Shown one piece after another: positions 47,836 to 57,978 of a stretch of DNA of 64,000 nt (positions are counted from its first letter, which is position 1; every line of letters starts with the position of its first letter). Location: positions 124,001 through 188,000 of the forward strand of contig NZ_BMLW01000006.1 of assembly GCF_014645515.1 (NCBI RefSeq), given 5' to 3'. The position numbers were made by a program, and so were the translations under genes. This stretch comes from Oceanobacillus neutriphilus (GTDB lineage Bacteria; Bacillota; Bacilli; Bacillales; Amphibacillaceae). Below the pieces are notes generated by a model that saw nothing but the letters and a program-made list of their open reading frames with translations, did not search any database and was not told the DNA's origin.

Positions 47836-49551
47836 TTATTTCATCTGCACTCCATGCAGATGAGCAAAGATACCCTTTTTCTGTAAGAGTTCTTCATGTG
47901 TTCCTTCTTCTTCAATGCCTTTTTTCGTCACAACCATAATGCGGTCTGCTTCTTTAATTGTAGCAAGACGATGCGCGATAACAAGTGTCGTGCGGTTGGC
48001 TGCAAGCTCGTTCAGTGCTTTCTGGATAATCATCTCTGTTTCTGTATCAAGTGCAGAGGTTGCTTCATCCAAAATAAGGATTGGCGGATTTTTCAAGAAC
48101 ATACGTGCAATTGCTATACGCTGTTTTTGTCCTCCTGACAGCTTCAAGCCCCGCTCCCCGACCTGTGTTTCGTAACCATCCGGAAGCTCATTGATAAAGT
48201 CTTCCATATGTGCACGTTTGGCCGCAAGCTCTATTTCTTCATTTGTTGCTTTTAAATTGCCATAAGCGATATTCTCACGCAGCGTTCCGGTAAATAGAAA
48301 TACATCCTGCTGAACAACGCCTATATTACTGCGGAGGGATTCCTTTGTCATATCCCGGATATCCATTCCATCTATCGTAATCGATCCCTCATTCACATCA
48401 TAAAATCTTGGAATCAACGCAGAGATAGTGGTTTTCCCTGCACCAGAAGGCCCAACAAAAGCAATTGTTTCTCCTGGATTAATATGAAAGCTGATATCAC
48501 TTAAAACAGGTTTTTTCGTTTTATCATAGCTGAAGCCGACCTGATTAAATCGAATATCTCCTTTTAAATCACTGACTACTGCAGCATCCGGTTTGTCCCT
48601 GACATCTGGATTCACTGCCATCATATCTGAAAAACGTTTGAAGCCTGCCATCCCTTTTGGATAAAGCTCTAAGAGCGCTGTAATTTTATTAATCGGTGTT
48701 GTTAGTACATTTACAAACAGGATAAAACTGACTAATTCTCCATAGCTCAGACGGTCTGTATAAGTGAACCAGGCGCCTACGACAAGTACAAGCAGTGTCA
48801 TTAAACGCATAAGCAGGAAAATATTCGAATGAACAATCCCCATTATTTTATATGCCCCTACCTTCACCAGGCGAAACTTTTCATTATTCTCCTGGAATCG
48901 TTCCTTCTCAAATTCTTCATTTGTAAAGGATTGTACGACACGTACACCTGAAACAGCGTCTTCTATCCTTGCGTTAACTCCCGCAATATTTGCATACATT
49001 TTCCTCCATGCCTTATTCATGCGAATATTTCCAAACGTAATAAGGAAAATCAAGAGAGGTACGGTAATAAGAACAATAAGTGCTAAAACTGGATTGATGG
49101 TGAACATAATAAAGAATGCACCCATAAATGTCATAATCGAGATAAAGAAATCCTCTGGACCATGATGGGCCAGCTCTCCTAAATCGAATAAATCATTGGT
49201 AATACGGCTCATGATATGACCTGTTTTCGTATTATCAAAGAAACGAAAAGATTGTCTCTGTACCTGATAGAATAAATCACGGCGCATGTCTGTTTCTATA
49301 TTAATGCCGAGCTTATGCCCTAAATAGGAAACAACATATTGCAAGTAAGTACTGATAATATAAATAATCAGCAGCAATACAGAAGTGACAACAATCGTAT
49401 CCCAGTCCTGACCAGGCAACAGCTGATCAATAAACCATTGAACAGCTACCGGAAATGCCAATTCAAGCAGTGCTACAACTACTGCAGCAGAGAAATCTAT
49501 AATAAATAACCGCTTATGTGGTTTATAATATGAAAAAAATTGACGCAGCAT
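47836..49551 (-). CDS. ABC exporter, fused permease/ATPase (multidrug type)
   Basis: A 571-residue half-transporter. The N-terminal six-helix exporter domain (about 1-310) is followed by a nucleotide-binding domain with Walker A GPSGAGKTT, Q-loop QQDVFLFTG, signature LSGGQKQR, Walker B ILILDEATSALD and His in VIAHRLATI. It works as a dimer and is closest in look to the YfiB/YknU-type lipid or drug exporters. Substrate unknown; monocistronic. Start ATG 49551 with GAAAGGGAGATAAGG. Confidence 0.93.
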   Translation of the reverse strand: MLRQFFSYYKPHKRLFIIDFSAAVVVALLELAFPVAVQWFIDQLLPGQDWDTIVVTSVLLLIIYIISTYLQYVVSYLGHKLGINIETDMRRDLFYQVQRQSFRFFDNTKTGHIMSRITNDLFDLGELAHHGPEDFFISIMTFMGAFFIMFTINPVLALIVLITVPLLIFLITFGNIRMNKAWRKMYANIAGVNARIEDAVSGVRVVQSFTNEEFEKERFQENNEKFRLVKVGAYKIMGIVHSNIFLLMRLMTLLVLVVGAWFTYTDRLSYGELVSFILFVNVLTTPINKITALLELYPKGMAGFKRFSDMMAVNPDVRDKPDAAVVSDLKGDIRFNQVGFSYDKTKKPVLSDISFHINPGETIAFVGPSGAGKTTISALIPRFYDVNEGSITIDGMDIRDMTKESLRSNIGVVQQDVFLFTGTLRENIAYGNLKATNEEIELAAKRAHMEDFINELPDGYETQVGERGLKLSGGQKQRIAIARMFLKNPPILILDEATSALDTETEMIIQKALNELAANRTTLVIAHRLATIKEADRIMVVTKKGIEEEGTHEELLQKKGIFAHLHGVQMK

Positions 49552-49817
49552 CCTTATCTCCCTTTCTTTTGTTTTTTATAATGGTAATGCACATATTAAT
49601 GAATTATATATTTAATCTCTTATGAAAACAATATACTTAACTTCATATTCGAATAAAAAACGCAAGCTGCCTCCATTTAAAAGTGTAGACAACTGAGACT
49701 TTAATCTGTATCTGAATTCAGGTCTCCTGGAACAAGAATAAATTTCCGTTAAACTTATACTTTTCCAATGTACTGAGAAAGTTTGTCCCAGTCCGTGCAT
49801 ACCATTAAAAAAGGGGG

Positions 49818-49833
49818 CGTTTCACGTGAAACC
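49818..49833. promoter_or_regulatory. parS-like site overlapping the DoxX-like gene start
   Basis: CGTTTCACGTGAAACC matches the Bacillus parS consensus TGTTNCACGTGAAACA except for the two end bases. Its GTG is the start codon of the gene. Confidence 0.6.
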
Positions 49834-50197
49834 AATGAAGCTTATTTGCTATCTGGTGGGATCTGTTTTTCTTGTTTCCGGACTGATGAAATTTATTGAC
49901 CTCTCGATGGTCAGCAGTTTTGAACAGATGGGTGTACCTTTATCTAATTATGTTTATTTTTTTGTAGCTCTTTTCGAAGTGATGGCGGGGATGCTGTTAA
50001 TCGGCAGAATATTTATCCACATATCTATTATTCCGCTTATTTTCATTATGCTTGGTGCACTCTTTTTTACAAAGCTGCCTGTCCTGACAGGCGACGGGGT
50101 ATTTGCATTTCTCTTTGCATCACGATTAGATATTACATTACTTATACTGCTTATCTTCCTTTGGACACAGCGCAAGGAAAAAGAAGCCTTTACTTAA
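49826..50197 (+). CDS. DoxX-like small membrane protein
   Basis: A 123-residue protein with four transmembrane helices (LICYLVGSVFLVSGLMKFI, YVYFFVALFEVMAGMLLIG, ISIIPLIFIMLGALFF, ITLLILLIFLWT), the DoxX/MauE-like layout. Function in bacilli not established; roles in quinone or redox membrane processes are suggested for the family. The start is GTG 49826 with AGGGGGC at 7 nt; ATG 49835 is the alternative. Confidence 0.8.
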   Translation: MKPMKLICYLVGSVFLVSGLMKFIDLSMVSSFEQMGVPLSNYVYFFVALFEVMAGMLLIGRIFIHISIIPLIFIMLGALFFTKLPVLTGDGVFAFLFASRLDITLLILLIFLWTQRKEKEAFT

Positions 50198-50198
50198 C

Positions 50199-50407
50199 TT
50201 TCCCACAACCAGATTGTGGACAACATCTGTGTAATTCTAAAAACCTGTATATATCCTATGGATAAACTAATCTTATCCACAATTATATCCACATATGCAC
50301 AAATGTTCGCCGTTATCTTGTATAGGAACATGTTTTCCACACCAAATATAGAATTGCAGTCCATATTTATCCACTATTTGTGTATAATTCTCTGTTTCTG
50401 TGGATAA
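50199..50407. promoter_or_regulatory. DnaA-box cluster
   Basis: Within 210 bp there are three perfect TTATNCACA boxes (50273-50281; 50379-50387 and 50399-50407 on the minus strand). One-mismatch copies lie at 50215-50223, 50257-50265, 50285-50293, 50293-50301, 50333-50341 and 50367-50375, with weaker ones at 50199-50207. The region between the DoxX-like gene and htrC is otherwise non-coding. It resembles the DnaA-box clusters near B. subtilis oriC that titrate DnaA. Confidence 0.65.
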
Positions 50408-50416
50408 TTAACCAGC

Positions 50417-50454
50417 AAAAAAAGAATGGATGATTCTTCTTTTCATCCATTCTT
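50417..50454 (-). terminator. terminator after htrC
   Basis: AAGAATGGATG (50422-50432) pairs perfectly with CATCCATTCTT (50444-50454); a run of T follows on the minus strand. Confidence 0.85.
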
Positions 50455-50460
50455 CTCTCC

Positions 50461-51678
50461 TTATTCTTGAACCTCCAGCACAATCTCGGTCTGATTAAGC
50501 TCTCCATCCCGGTAATAGTCTACTTTTATATGATCTCCGACGTCTTTCTGCTCATAAAGGATTTTCCGCAAATCAATTGTGTTATACACAGGCTCTCCGT
50601 CTAACGCAACAATGACATCATATTGTTCAATGCCGGCTTTATCAGCTGGAGATGCGTTTTCCACACTCCATACATACACGCCGCCATCTACTTCTAACGG
50701 CAGCTTCAAAGTATTTCTCCATTCATACTGAGGCAGCTCCTCAATCGAATAAATCTCTACGCCTAAGAATGGACGGACGACTTCACCATGCTCCTCCAAC
50801 TCCTGCATAACAGGAAGGGCACTATCAATTGGAATCGCAAATCCGATTCCCTCTACCGCTTCTTCATTAATTTTCATGGAATTAATACCAATTAACTGTC
50901 CATATAAATTAATCAGTGCACCGCCGCTATTTCCCGGGTTAATCGCTGCATCTGTCTGAACAACTTCTGCCTGCCAATCAGGCTGCCCATCAAAATTAAA
51001 ATCCATTGGAATGGTACGCTCTGTTCCACTGATTACACCTTGGGTAACGGTGCTCGATAAGTATGCTCCTAACGGGTTCCCGATAGCAATCGCCGGCTCT
51101 CCTACCTTCAAATTTGCCGAGGAGCCTACTTCCATTGCCTTATCTTTATTTCCGCTCTCCATTTTAAGTACTGCTAAGTCTGTAAATAAATCACTTCCAA
51201 TGATATCTGCTTCCATATGTGTATCATCATACATAATAACTTCCACTGCATCTGCGTCTTCTATAACATGGTGGTTCGTTACAATATACGTTTCACCATT
51301 CTCTACTTTATAAATAACACCTGATCCAGATCCAGCTTCAATACCGTCTGCACCTGCCCCCCAGGAGACATTCTGCTGGATATTGGTAATACCGACTACA
51401 GCTGGAGTTACTTGTTCAATAATATCTGTCAGCTGTGTGGAGACATCTACCTGCATCGGCTGGCCTGCTGAATCATCAATGCTGCCGGAGTTCCCATTGC
51501 TTTCTTCTTCAGCAAGATTTGCCTGCTCAGTATTTTCATTATTAAGAAAATCAGGGTTAATAAGCAACACGAGTATTCCGCCAATGATAATGCCTAGTAA
51601 TAGCGGGACAAGCCATTTATTTTTATTGCCCGGCGGTTTTGGCAGCTGCGGCTGATCCGGTTGATCATTATATTCCAT
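50461..51678 (-). CDS. htrC: HtrA-type membrane serine protease
   Basis: A 405-residue protein with an N-terminal membrane anchor (KWLVPLLLGIIIGGILVLLI), a low-complexity linker, a trypsin-like protease domain and a C-terminal PDZ domain (GGVYVWSVENASPADKAGIEQYDVIVALDG). The triad is His in TNHHVIEDA, Asp in LFTDLAVLKM, Ser in NPGNSGGALI. It degrades or refolds damaged exported proteins. It follows walJ, as YyxA/HtrC does in B. subtilis, but a terminator separates them here. Confidence 0.95.
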   Translation of the reverse strand: MEYNDQPDQPQLPKPPGNKNKWLVPLLLGIIIGGILVLLINPDFLNNENTEQANLAEEESNGNSGSIDDSAGQPMQVDVSTQLTDIIEQVTPAVVGITNIQQNVSWGAGADGIEAGSGSGVIYKVENGETYIVTNHHVIEDADAVEVIMYDDTHMEADIIGSDLFTDLAVLKMESGNKDKAMEVGSSANLKVGEPAIAIGNPLGAYLSSTVTQGVISGTERTIPMDFNFDGQPDWQAEVVQTDAAINPGNSGGALINLYGQLIGINSMKINEEAVEGIGFAIPIDSALPVMQELEEHGEVVRPFLGVEIYSIEELPQYEWRNTLKLPLEVDGGVYVWSVENASPADKAGIEQYDVIVALDGEPVYNTIDLRKILYEQKDVGDHIKVDYYRDGELNQTEIVLEVQE

Positions 51679-51783
51679 ATATCCTTCTCCTTGTCAATTT
51701 ATCTACTAATATCTACCTAAGTATTCCCAAAATTCATTTAGTACTAAACCCATAATTCTTATTTCTTTTATAAACAGATTAAA

Positions 51784-51849
51784 TAAAAAGGACTGTATTG
51801 GGCGGCTAATTTCAGTTTATGCATAAATGAAATTTTTATCCCAATACAG
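51784..51849 (-). terminator. terminator of the wal operon
   Basis: CTGTATTGGG (51793-51802) and CCCAATACAG (51840-51849) pair perfectly, with inner AATTTCA/TGAAATT pairs; on the minus strand TCCTTTTTATTT follows. Confidence 0.8.
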
Positions 51850-51886
51850 ACCTCTGTACCTTTTCATTTGAAAATTTCTATCCCGT

Positions 51887-52690
51887 TCACACACGCTCTG
51901 TTACAGTACTGACCTCGTAAAGCGGTGTTGGTGCTTCGGGGTCTGTATCATGCAGATCTATCTCTATTCCCCGTTCAGCCAAAGTTTGATTGACAGACAT
52001 GCGCGCCAGATCCTTCATATTATTATCTAAGCTGAGGTGAGCTAAGTAAATCCGCTTCGTGCGGTTAGAGATAATATCTGCCAGGGCAAGGCCGGAATCT
52101 TCATTGGAAACGTGTCCGGAGTCTCCCAGGATACGTCGTTTTACATTCCATGGATAGCGCCCCATCCGCAGCATCTCTACATCATGATTTGCTTCAAATA
52201 TATAAGCATCTGCATCTTCGACAGTTTTCTTAATCCGTTCAGATACATATCCTAAATCCGTAACAAGTGCAACCTTCTGTCCGTTATTGCGGAATGTATA
52301 AAACATTGGTTCTGCAGCATCATGAGATACACCAAACGATTCGACTTCTATATCGCCAAAGCCCCGGACAGATTCCATATCGAATTGAAACTTTTGATCA
52401 ATTGTCAGTTTGCCAAGGGAATTATCCATTGCCTGCCATGTTTTCTCATTTGCATAGATAGGCAGATTATACTTCCGGGCAAAGATACCCAGCCCTTTAA
52501 TATGGTCACTATGCTCATGTGTTACAAGAATTCCGTCAAGTCGTGACGGGTCAACATCAATCTCTCCAAAAAGCCAGTCCATCTTTTTTCCGCTTAATCC
52601 AGCGTCTACCAGCAGCCGCTGCTGTTCTGATTCTATATAAAATGCATTGCCTGTACTCCCTGATGCAAGCACACTAAAACGTAAGGTCAT
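51887..52690 (-). CDS. walJ: metallo-beta-lactamase-fold exonuclease WalJ
   Basis: A 267-residue metallo-beta-lactamase-fold hydrolase: [12 protein letters not shown] is the HxHxDH metal motif, [10 protein letters not shown] holds the bridging Asp, and [11 protein letters not shown] and [10 protein letters not shown] supply later ligands. WalJ (YycJ) is the last gene of the wal operon; biochemical work on relatives shows 5'-3' exonuclease activity in DNA repair. The start ATG 52690 overlaps the walI stop by 4 nt. Confidence 0.94.
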   Translation of the reverse strand: MTLRFSVLASGSTGNAFYIESEQQRLLVDAGLSGKKMDWLFGEIDVDPSRLDGILVTHEHSDHIKGLGIFARKYNLPIYANEKTWQAMDNSLGKLTIDQKFQFDMESVRGFGDIEVESFGVSHDAAEPMFYTFRNNGQKVALVTDLGYVSERIKKTVEDADAYIFEANHDVEMLRMGRYPWNVKRRILGDSGHVSNEDSGLALADIISNRTKRIYLAHLSLDNNMKDLARMSVNQTLAERGIEIDLHDTDPEAPTPLYEVSTVTERV

Positions 52691-53622
52691 TCTAAATCAC
52701 TCCTAAAAGGCTCAATCTTATTCTCTATGACAGAAATAAGGCTATCTGCCATAGAATCATCCTCATCCGCCATTAAATTAAGCTTTCTTAAATAATTTCC
52801 CGCCAACATTTTTACAAGATAATCTCTATAGTTGCCGGAATAGGTAGTGGACTCTGCTGCGTTTACAAAGTAATCACTCTCGCCATTTACAGTTATTTTA
52901 TAGGTCGGGGCGAAGACTTGCGTTCCCTCTTCCGCTTCCGCAATTCTTGAGTAATAGCCGTAGCTGACATCTGTTATATTATCTTCTGCATTTAAATAAC
53001 GGCTTTGCAGCAAGGAACTAATAGCAATCTTAGGTGTATTTAAGGTTGGGCTTCCCTGTGGATCAGTATCCCCTAACATGGTTTGTGTGTAATGTGTAAT
53101 TTCATTATTATCATTCACATAAAAAGTAAGCATTGCATGTCGATTTAAGTAAATTGGATGCCCTTCCTTATTTTGAAAGAAAACAATAATATTTAAATCA
53201 TCATCCCATGCTCCAAAGGAAAAGTCGGATGAATCCAGAATATAAGGGCTAACCAGACTGGAAAGAGTTTCTTCATCTGCATTGTCAGGAATCTTTAATG
53301 GAGAAGAAAACTCTGCTATTAATAATTGACTATCCATGCTCTTCTCCGCATTAATATTCTTATTATCATTTAAATCACTTATTTCTGACCCGGTAAATTT
53401 CTTTTGTGCAGAGGAAATATAACTCAGTTCCGGGACCTCAAAATCAACATCAGCAGAAATAGTAATGTCTTCATCTCTCAGCTCTTCGTCCAGGTCCATA
53501 TTAGTCGTATCCAGCTCTGGAATATTCATTTCATCCTGTTTGCTGATAAATTGGTATAGTAAATACCCATTCAGGATAAGGAAGCTGAGGATAAACAGTG
53601 TTTTAATATGTGACCATCGCAT
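52687..53622 (-). CDS. walI: WalI, membrane modulator of WalK
   Basis: About 311 residues with one N-terminal membrane anchor ([19 protein letters not shown]) and an extracytoplasmic YycI domain. It binds WalH and WalK at the membrane and tunes the kinase. The start is ATG 53622, one base after the walH stop, with AAGGGGGAAG in the end of walH; the frame opens six codons earlier. Confidence 0.92.
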   Translation of the reverse strand: MRWSHIKTLFILSFLILNGYLLYQFISKQDEMNIPELDTTNMDLDEELRDEDITISADVDFEVPELSYISSAQKKFTGSEISDLNDNKNINAEKSMDSQLLIAEFSSPLKIPDNADEETLSSLVSPYILDSSDFSFGAWDDDLNIIVFFQNKEGHPIYLNRHAMLTFYVNDNNEITHYTQTMLGDTDPQGSPTLNTPKIAISSLLQSRYLNAEDNITDVSYGYYSRIAEAEEGTQVFAPTYKITVNGESDYFVNAAESTTYSGNYRDYLVKMLAGNYLRKLNLMADEDDSMADSLISVIENKIEPFRSDLE

Positions 53623-53623
53623 C

Positions 53624-54922
53624 TCAGCTTCCCCCTTCAACGTTCTGTGTTCCTGTGTTTTTTTCTGGTACTACTGACCAGCTGTCATTCACACGCTGGT
53701 ACCAATCCGGTTCTAATAATGCATAGTCCTCACCATTAACATCCTTTTCAACCGTCAAACGATATCCAATCTGCACATCCTGAATGTCTGCTACATTTTT
53801 ATTCTGCTGGATGCTCGAAATGATTTCATCACTGTCTCTTAATTTTATGCTGGATGTATTAGCAACCGTATCCAGTGATATCAAGGAACGGGTGTATTCA
53901 CTCAATTGATCACTCTGCCATCTTTGATATATTGTTGATAAATCCATATAAGAATTATTTATAACAGGATATTGGAGCCGGTACAGCCGGTAAGTAATAC
54001 TGTCATCCGTATAGCTGTCCAAACGATAATCATCTGTAAACCCTGCATGCTCGTTAATATTTTCCAGACTTTGCTGAAAGACACTTTTATCTGCCGGTTC
54101 TTTATTCCACTCAGCGACATTGATAAACTTCATCCCGCCCCCTGTAATATTTAATTGTCTATCATCTGTCCGATACATAATTGATTCCGCAGATTTCGAT
54201 TCACTCACCAGATTGGGACGGGCAAACATGATATTTCTAACATCAGCAGTCCTAGTCATATTAAAGGTATACTTAAAGGATTGCATTGTTTTTTCTCCAT
54301 CTGGAATATATATATTTCTGGCAGTCTCCGTCAATAAATGATTTTCTTGATATTTCTCACCTTTCAAATTACTAAACATCGACAGCAGCTGCTCATAATT
54401 TGTCGTGGAATGGATAGTACCTTCAACTACTTCATCCCCATCCAAAGAAACAAAATAAACCTTTAATAACTGATCTTCTTCTTGTAATTGAATATAAAAC
54501 CGATCTACATAAAAATTCATATTATTCGTCAATGTACGGTCCGTATTTAAAATACTTTCAAATAAAGATAATGGAACTCCTGTTGGAAATATAATTTCTA
54601 CTTCTGCATCAGCAGTCTTTTCTTCTACATCTGTATTTTGCAGATCCGTCATTTCCCATGTCTGGATATCTTCAAATAATTCAGCACTATCTTCTGGATC
54701 CTCATAGCTGTAGAATTCTCCATTTATTTTAAAAACAACGTTATTCGGTTTCACAACATCATTTGCATTCTTTTGCTCGCCGCCCAGATCAGCTTTATCA
54801 ATCGACTCATCATCATTTAGCGGTTCATATTCTGCCCGATAATTCCACATCCCAAAAGTAAGAATTAAGCTCGTTCCTATTAATATAATCAGCAACAATG
54901 ATTTTGCAGTCTCTAACTTCAT
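53624..54922 (-). CDS. walH: WalH, membrane modulator of WalK
   Basis: A 432-residue protein with one N-terminal membrane helix (SLLLIILIGTSLILTFGMW) and a large extracytoplasmic YycH domain. It partners WalI to restrain WalK in B. subtilis and to activate it in S. aureus. It overlaps walK by 4 nt (ATGA-type junction). Confidence 0.93.
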   Translation of the reverse strand: MKLETAKSLLLIILIGTSLILTFGMWNYRAEYEPLNDDESIDKADLGGEQKNANDVVKPNNVVFKINGEFYSYEDPEDSAELFEDIQTWEMTDLQNTDVEEKTADAEVEIIFPTGVPLSLFESILNTDRTLTNNMNFYVDRFYIQLQEEDQLLKVYFVSLDGDEVVEGTIHSTTNYEQLLSMFSNLKGEKYQENHLLTETARNIYIPDGEKTMQSFKYTFNMTRTADVRNIMFARPNLVSESKSAESIMYRTDDRQLNITGGGMKFINVAEWNKEPADKSVFQQSLENINEHAGFTDDYRLDSYTDDSITYRLYRLQYPVINNSYMDLSTIYQRWQSDQLSEYTRSLISLDTVANTSSIKLRDSDEIISSIQQNKNVADIQDVQIGYRLTVEKDVNGEDYALLEPDWYQRVNDSWSVVPEKNTGTQNVEGGS

Positions 54923-56751
54923 TTGCCTTTCCCCCGCTTCGAACCCATGAGTGGCAAGGTAAATAGAATTGTTGTTCCTCGTCCTTCTTTACTTTGCGCC
55001 CAGATTTTTCCATGATGGGCTTCTACAAGCTCTTTTGTGATAGCCAGGCCAAGTCCGGTTCCTCCAAGCTTTCTCGTTCTGGCACGATCGGCACGGTAGA
55101 AACGGTCAAATATTTTATCGAGCTTATCATATGGAATACCCACACCTTCGTCCAGAATACTGACAATAACAATATGGCGTCTTACATCGAGATTTACACG
55201 AACCTTTCCGCCTTCCGGAGAGTATTTGAAAGCATTGGTAATAACGTTGTCAAACACCTGGGTAATTTTATCTCTATCCATCCATACAAATGATTTTCCT
55301 TTTGGTATATTACGCTCTAACGTAATTGTTTCCGGCAGATTCATTTCGTACCGGTCAAGAACCTGATGCACATAGCCCATAAATTCTGTTCTTTCCTTAT
55401 GCATCGGCAATTCATCCGAATCCATTTTAGACAGCTGCAGCAGGTCGTTTACCATCCGGATCATACGGTCTGTTTCTTTCTGTGTGACCTCTAAAAATCG
55501 CGGTGCAATTTCTTTGTTTTCCCAAGCGCCATCAGATAACGCTTCTAGATAACTTTTCATTGTTGTCAGCGGTGTCCGGAGCTCATGTGACACATTCGAC
55601 ACAAAGTCTCTGCGTTCCTGATCAATTTTCTCCTGCTCGGTAACGTCACTAATCACGGTGATAAAACCAGTCGTTTCTTCTTCCTCATCAACAACTGTAG
55701 AAAAATTCGCCCGTATAATAAATGGTGTTTCTTCATCACTGAAATCAATAATTATCGAACCGCTGTCCGGCAGCTTGCTGATATCGACAACTTTTTCTTC
55801 CAGCTTCAGAACATCAATTAAATCTTCTCCAATGACATCATCCGGATTTAATCCAATCATTCTGGCTGCGGCATCATTCATCAATGTTACGGCCCCAGAA
55901 TCGTCTGTAGCAATAACACCGTCACTCATATAGGATAGAACAGAGCTTAATTTCCTCCGTTCCTCTTCAATGGTGGCATAGGAATGCTTCAGTCTGCTGT
56001 TTAAGTCATTAAATGCCTCCGCAAGCTGTCCGATTTCATCCCGGCCATAGATCTCGAGCTGCTGTGTAAAGTCTCCATTCGACATAATCAATGCTTGTTC
56101 ACGCATTTCCTGAATCGGTTTGGTAATCGTACGTGCGACTAGAATCCCGAGTATTGCAGAGATACTTATTGCTAAGATGGAGCCCTGGAGAAAGATATTA
56201 TTAATACCTTCAATCTGATCATAAACCTCCTCCATAGAGGCTTTAAATTGAATCGCACCAACTGTATTTCCATCATCTCCGACCAATGGTTCCACATGTA
56301 CATAGACTCTGCTGTCTGTCTCCCGGTCAAAATAAGGTTTTTGCTGGGACTTATCAAAAAGCAAGGTATTCTTTACATCAATATCTGTGGTTTTTCTTCC
56401 AACTTCTGATCTCCCATCGATCCGGTTTGTCCCTAAAATCCTTCTTTGATTATCATATACATGGATCGTCGTTGCCAGATTATCTGTATTGACATCCTCA
56501 ATAATTGTCTGAATTTCCTGCTCTAAACTCGGATCTTCTTCCGAACGTTCTCTTATAAAGGCTTGTTCCAGATTATAGCTCAGCATCTCGACACGCTCAT
56601 TAATTGATTGTTTAAAGGTTGTCGTCAAGTCATCTTCCAACCGGTTTGTAAAAAAAGACCCAATAACCTGTACAGCTAAAATTAGCAGCAGGATGTAAAT
56701 AATAATAAACTTTAACTGGATCGACCTGAAAAAACCAACTTTATTCATCAT
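54919..56751 (-). CDS. walK: essential cell-wall sensor histidine kinase WalK
   Basis: A 610-residue kinase with TM1 (FIIIYILLLILAVQVIGSFF), an extracytoplasmic Cache/PAS domain of about 140 residues, TM2 (GSILAISISAILGILVA), HAMP, a cytoplasmic PAS (SYMSDGVIATDDSGAVTLMNDAA), HisKA with phospho-His in FVSNVSHELRTPLTTM, and HATPase_c (NVITNAFKYSPEGG; GGTGLGLAITKEL). It controls WalR and so autolysins and peptidoglycan turnover. Three nt separate it from walR. All catalytic motifs are intact. Confidence 0.97.
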   Translation of the reverse strand: MMNKVGFFRSIQLKFIIIYILLLILAVQVIGSFFTNRLEDDLTTTFKQSINERVEMLSYNLEQAFIRERSEEDPSLEQEIQTIIEDVNTDNLATTIHVYDNQRRILGTNRIDGRSEVGRKTTDIDVKNTLLFDKSQQKPYFDRETDSRVYVHVEPLVGDDGNTVGAIQFKASMEEVYDQIEGINNIFLQGSILAISISAILGILVARTITKPIQEMREQALIMSNGDFTQQLEIYGRDEIGQLAEAFNDLNSRLKHSYATIEEERRKLSSVLSYMSDGVIATDDSGAVTLMNDAAARMIGLNPDDVIGEDLIDVLKLEEKVVDISKLPDSGSIIIDFSDEETPFIIRANFSTVVDEEEETTGFITVISDVTEQEKIDQERRDFVSNVSHELRTPLTTMKSYLEALSDGAWENKEIAPRFLEVTQKETDRMIRMVNDLLQLSKMDSDELPMHKERTEFMGYVHQVLDRYEMNLPETITLERNIPKGKSFVWMDRDKITQVFDNVITNAFKYSPEGGKVRVNLDVRRHIVIVSILDEGVGIPYDKLDKIFDRFYRADRARTRKLGGTGLGLAITKELVEAHHGKIWAQSKEGRGTTILFTLPLMGSKRGKGK

Positions 56752-56754
56752 GCC

Positions 56755-57456
56755 TTACTCCTGTTCAGGATTACGCAGATAATATCCGACACCTCTTCTT
56801 GTTACAATCCATAATGGGTTACTAGGGTTTTCTTCAATTTTTTCACGCAAACGGCGAACGGTAACATCTACGGTACGCACATCTCCAAAATAATCATAGC
56901 CCCACACAGTTTCCAACAAGTGTTCCCGTGTCATTACCTGTCCGATATGACGTGCCAAATAGTGTAAGAGTTCAAATTCACGATGGGTTAATTCAATCTC
57001 TACTCCTTTACGGGAAACAACATACGCATCCGGATGAACGACTAAATCTCCGATAACAATATCCTTCGTTGTTTTTGACGGCTCCTCCGTAACATTTTCA
57101 CGACGCAGATTTGCTTTGACACGTGCAATTAATTCACGATTGCTGAATGGTTTGGTTACATAGTCATCTGCACCCAGCTCTAATCCAAGCACTTTATCAA
57201 TTTCCGCATCCTTTGCAGTCAGCATAATAACCGGGATACTCTGTGTTTTACGCACTTCACGCAAGACCTCGTTCCCGTCTTTTCCAGGCAGCATGATATC
57301 CAGCAAAATTAGGTTAGGGCGCTCTGATTCCGCAAGTTCAATCGCTGTATCTCCATCATTTGCCACCACTACCTGATAGCCTTCTTTTTCTAAGTTAAAT
57401 TGTAATATATCTGCAATTGGCTGTTCATCATCTACAACTAATATTTTTTGACTCAT
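56755..57456 (-). CDS. walR: essential response regulator WalR
   Basis: About 233 residues, OmpR family. Receiver with [14 protein letters not shown], phospho-Asp in [13 protein letters not shown], Lys in VTKPFSNRE; winged helix ending [13 protein letters not shown]. Start ATG 57456 ([11 protein letters not shown]) agrees with B. subtilis WalR; a GTG three codons earlier is possible but overlaps the ribosome-binding site AAAAGGA. First gene of walRKHIJ. Confidence 0.97.
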   Translation of the reverse strand: MSQKILVVDDEQPIADILQFNLEKEGYQVVVANDGDTAIELAESERPNLILLDIMLPGKDGNEVLREVRKTQSIPVIMLTAKDAEIDKVLGLELGADDYVTKPFSNRELIARVKANLRRENVTEEPSKTTKDIVIGDLVVHPDAYVVSRKGVEIELTHREFELLHYLARHIGQVMTREHLLETVWGYDYFGDVRTVDVTVRRLREKIEENPSNPLWIVTRRGVGYYLRNPEQE

Positions 57457-57584
57457 TGGTTGCACATCCTTTTAGTTAAATAATTTCGTTTTCATTTATT
57501 TTTAATGTTTATCTCTTCTTGTTTGTAAACTGTAAAAACCAGAGACTTCTATTACGAATATTGTCAGGTTAATCCGGCCGCTGC

Positions 57585-57701
57585 GGAAAAACACTTCGCT
57601 TTCCATGGGCTTGCACTCAGCCTCCTCGAAAAAAAGAAGACCACTTTTTTTCTGCGGGGTCTTCCCACCGCGCTTTCCCATAGGAGTCTACGTGTTTTTC
57701 C
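57585..57701. repeat. intergenic repeat-like element with inverted ends
   Basis: GGAAAAACAC (57585-57594) and GTGTTTTTCC (57692-57701) are exact inverted ends. Inside are TTTCCATGGGC/CCCATAGGAG and a stem GAAGACC (57636-57642)/GGTCTTC (57658-57664) around CTGCGG. The words CTTCGCTTTCC, CAGCCTCCTCG, CTGCGGGGTCTTC and GGAGTCTACGTGTTTTTC match, from memory, a family of dispersed intergenic repeats in alkaliphilic and halotolerant bacilli. Only one copy is in the window. The rest of 57466-57978 shows nothing else. Confidence 0.6.
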
Positions 57702-57978
57702 TACGCTAGTGAGTTTCGTTACTATCTGTATTAATCTATTTTAAAATTTTATTAACCTGAGAACATCACATGATTACTCGTTCCGTCGCAAAATAGTGTT
57801 ATTACCATATTTTTATACACCTATATCAGTCAATTATTTTAGTATTGACCCTTCATTATAAAATATAATTATTTAAATAGAGTGCCTCTCTCTATTCTAA
57901 CGTAAAACAGCGCTTCTGTCTTGCTGGCTGAATATAAATATACGTTAGAAAAAATTGGATACGTTATTTTTCTAATAC

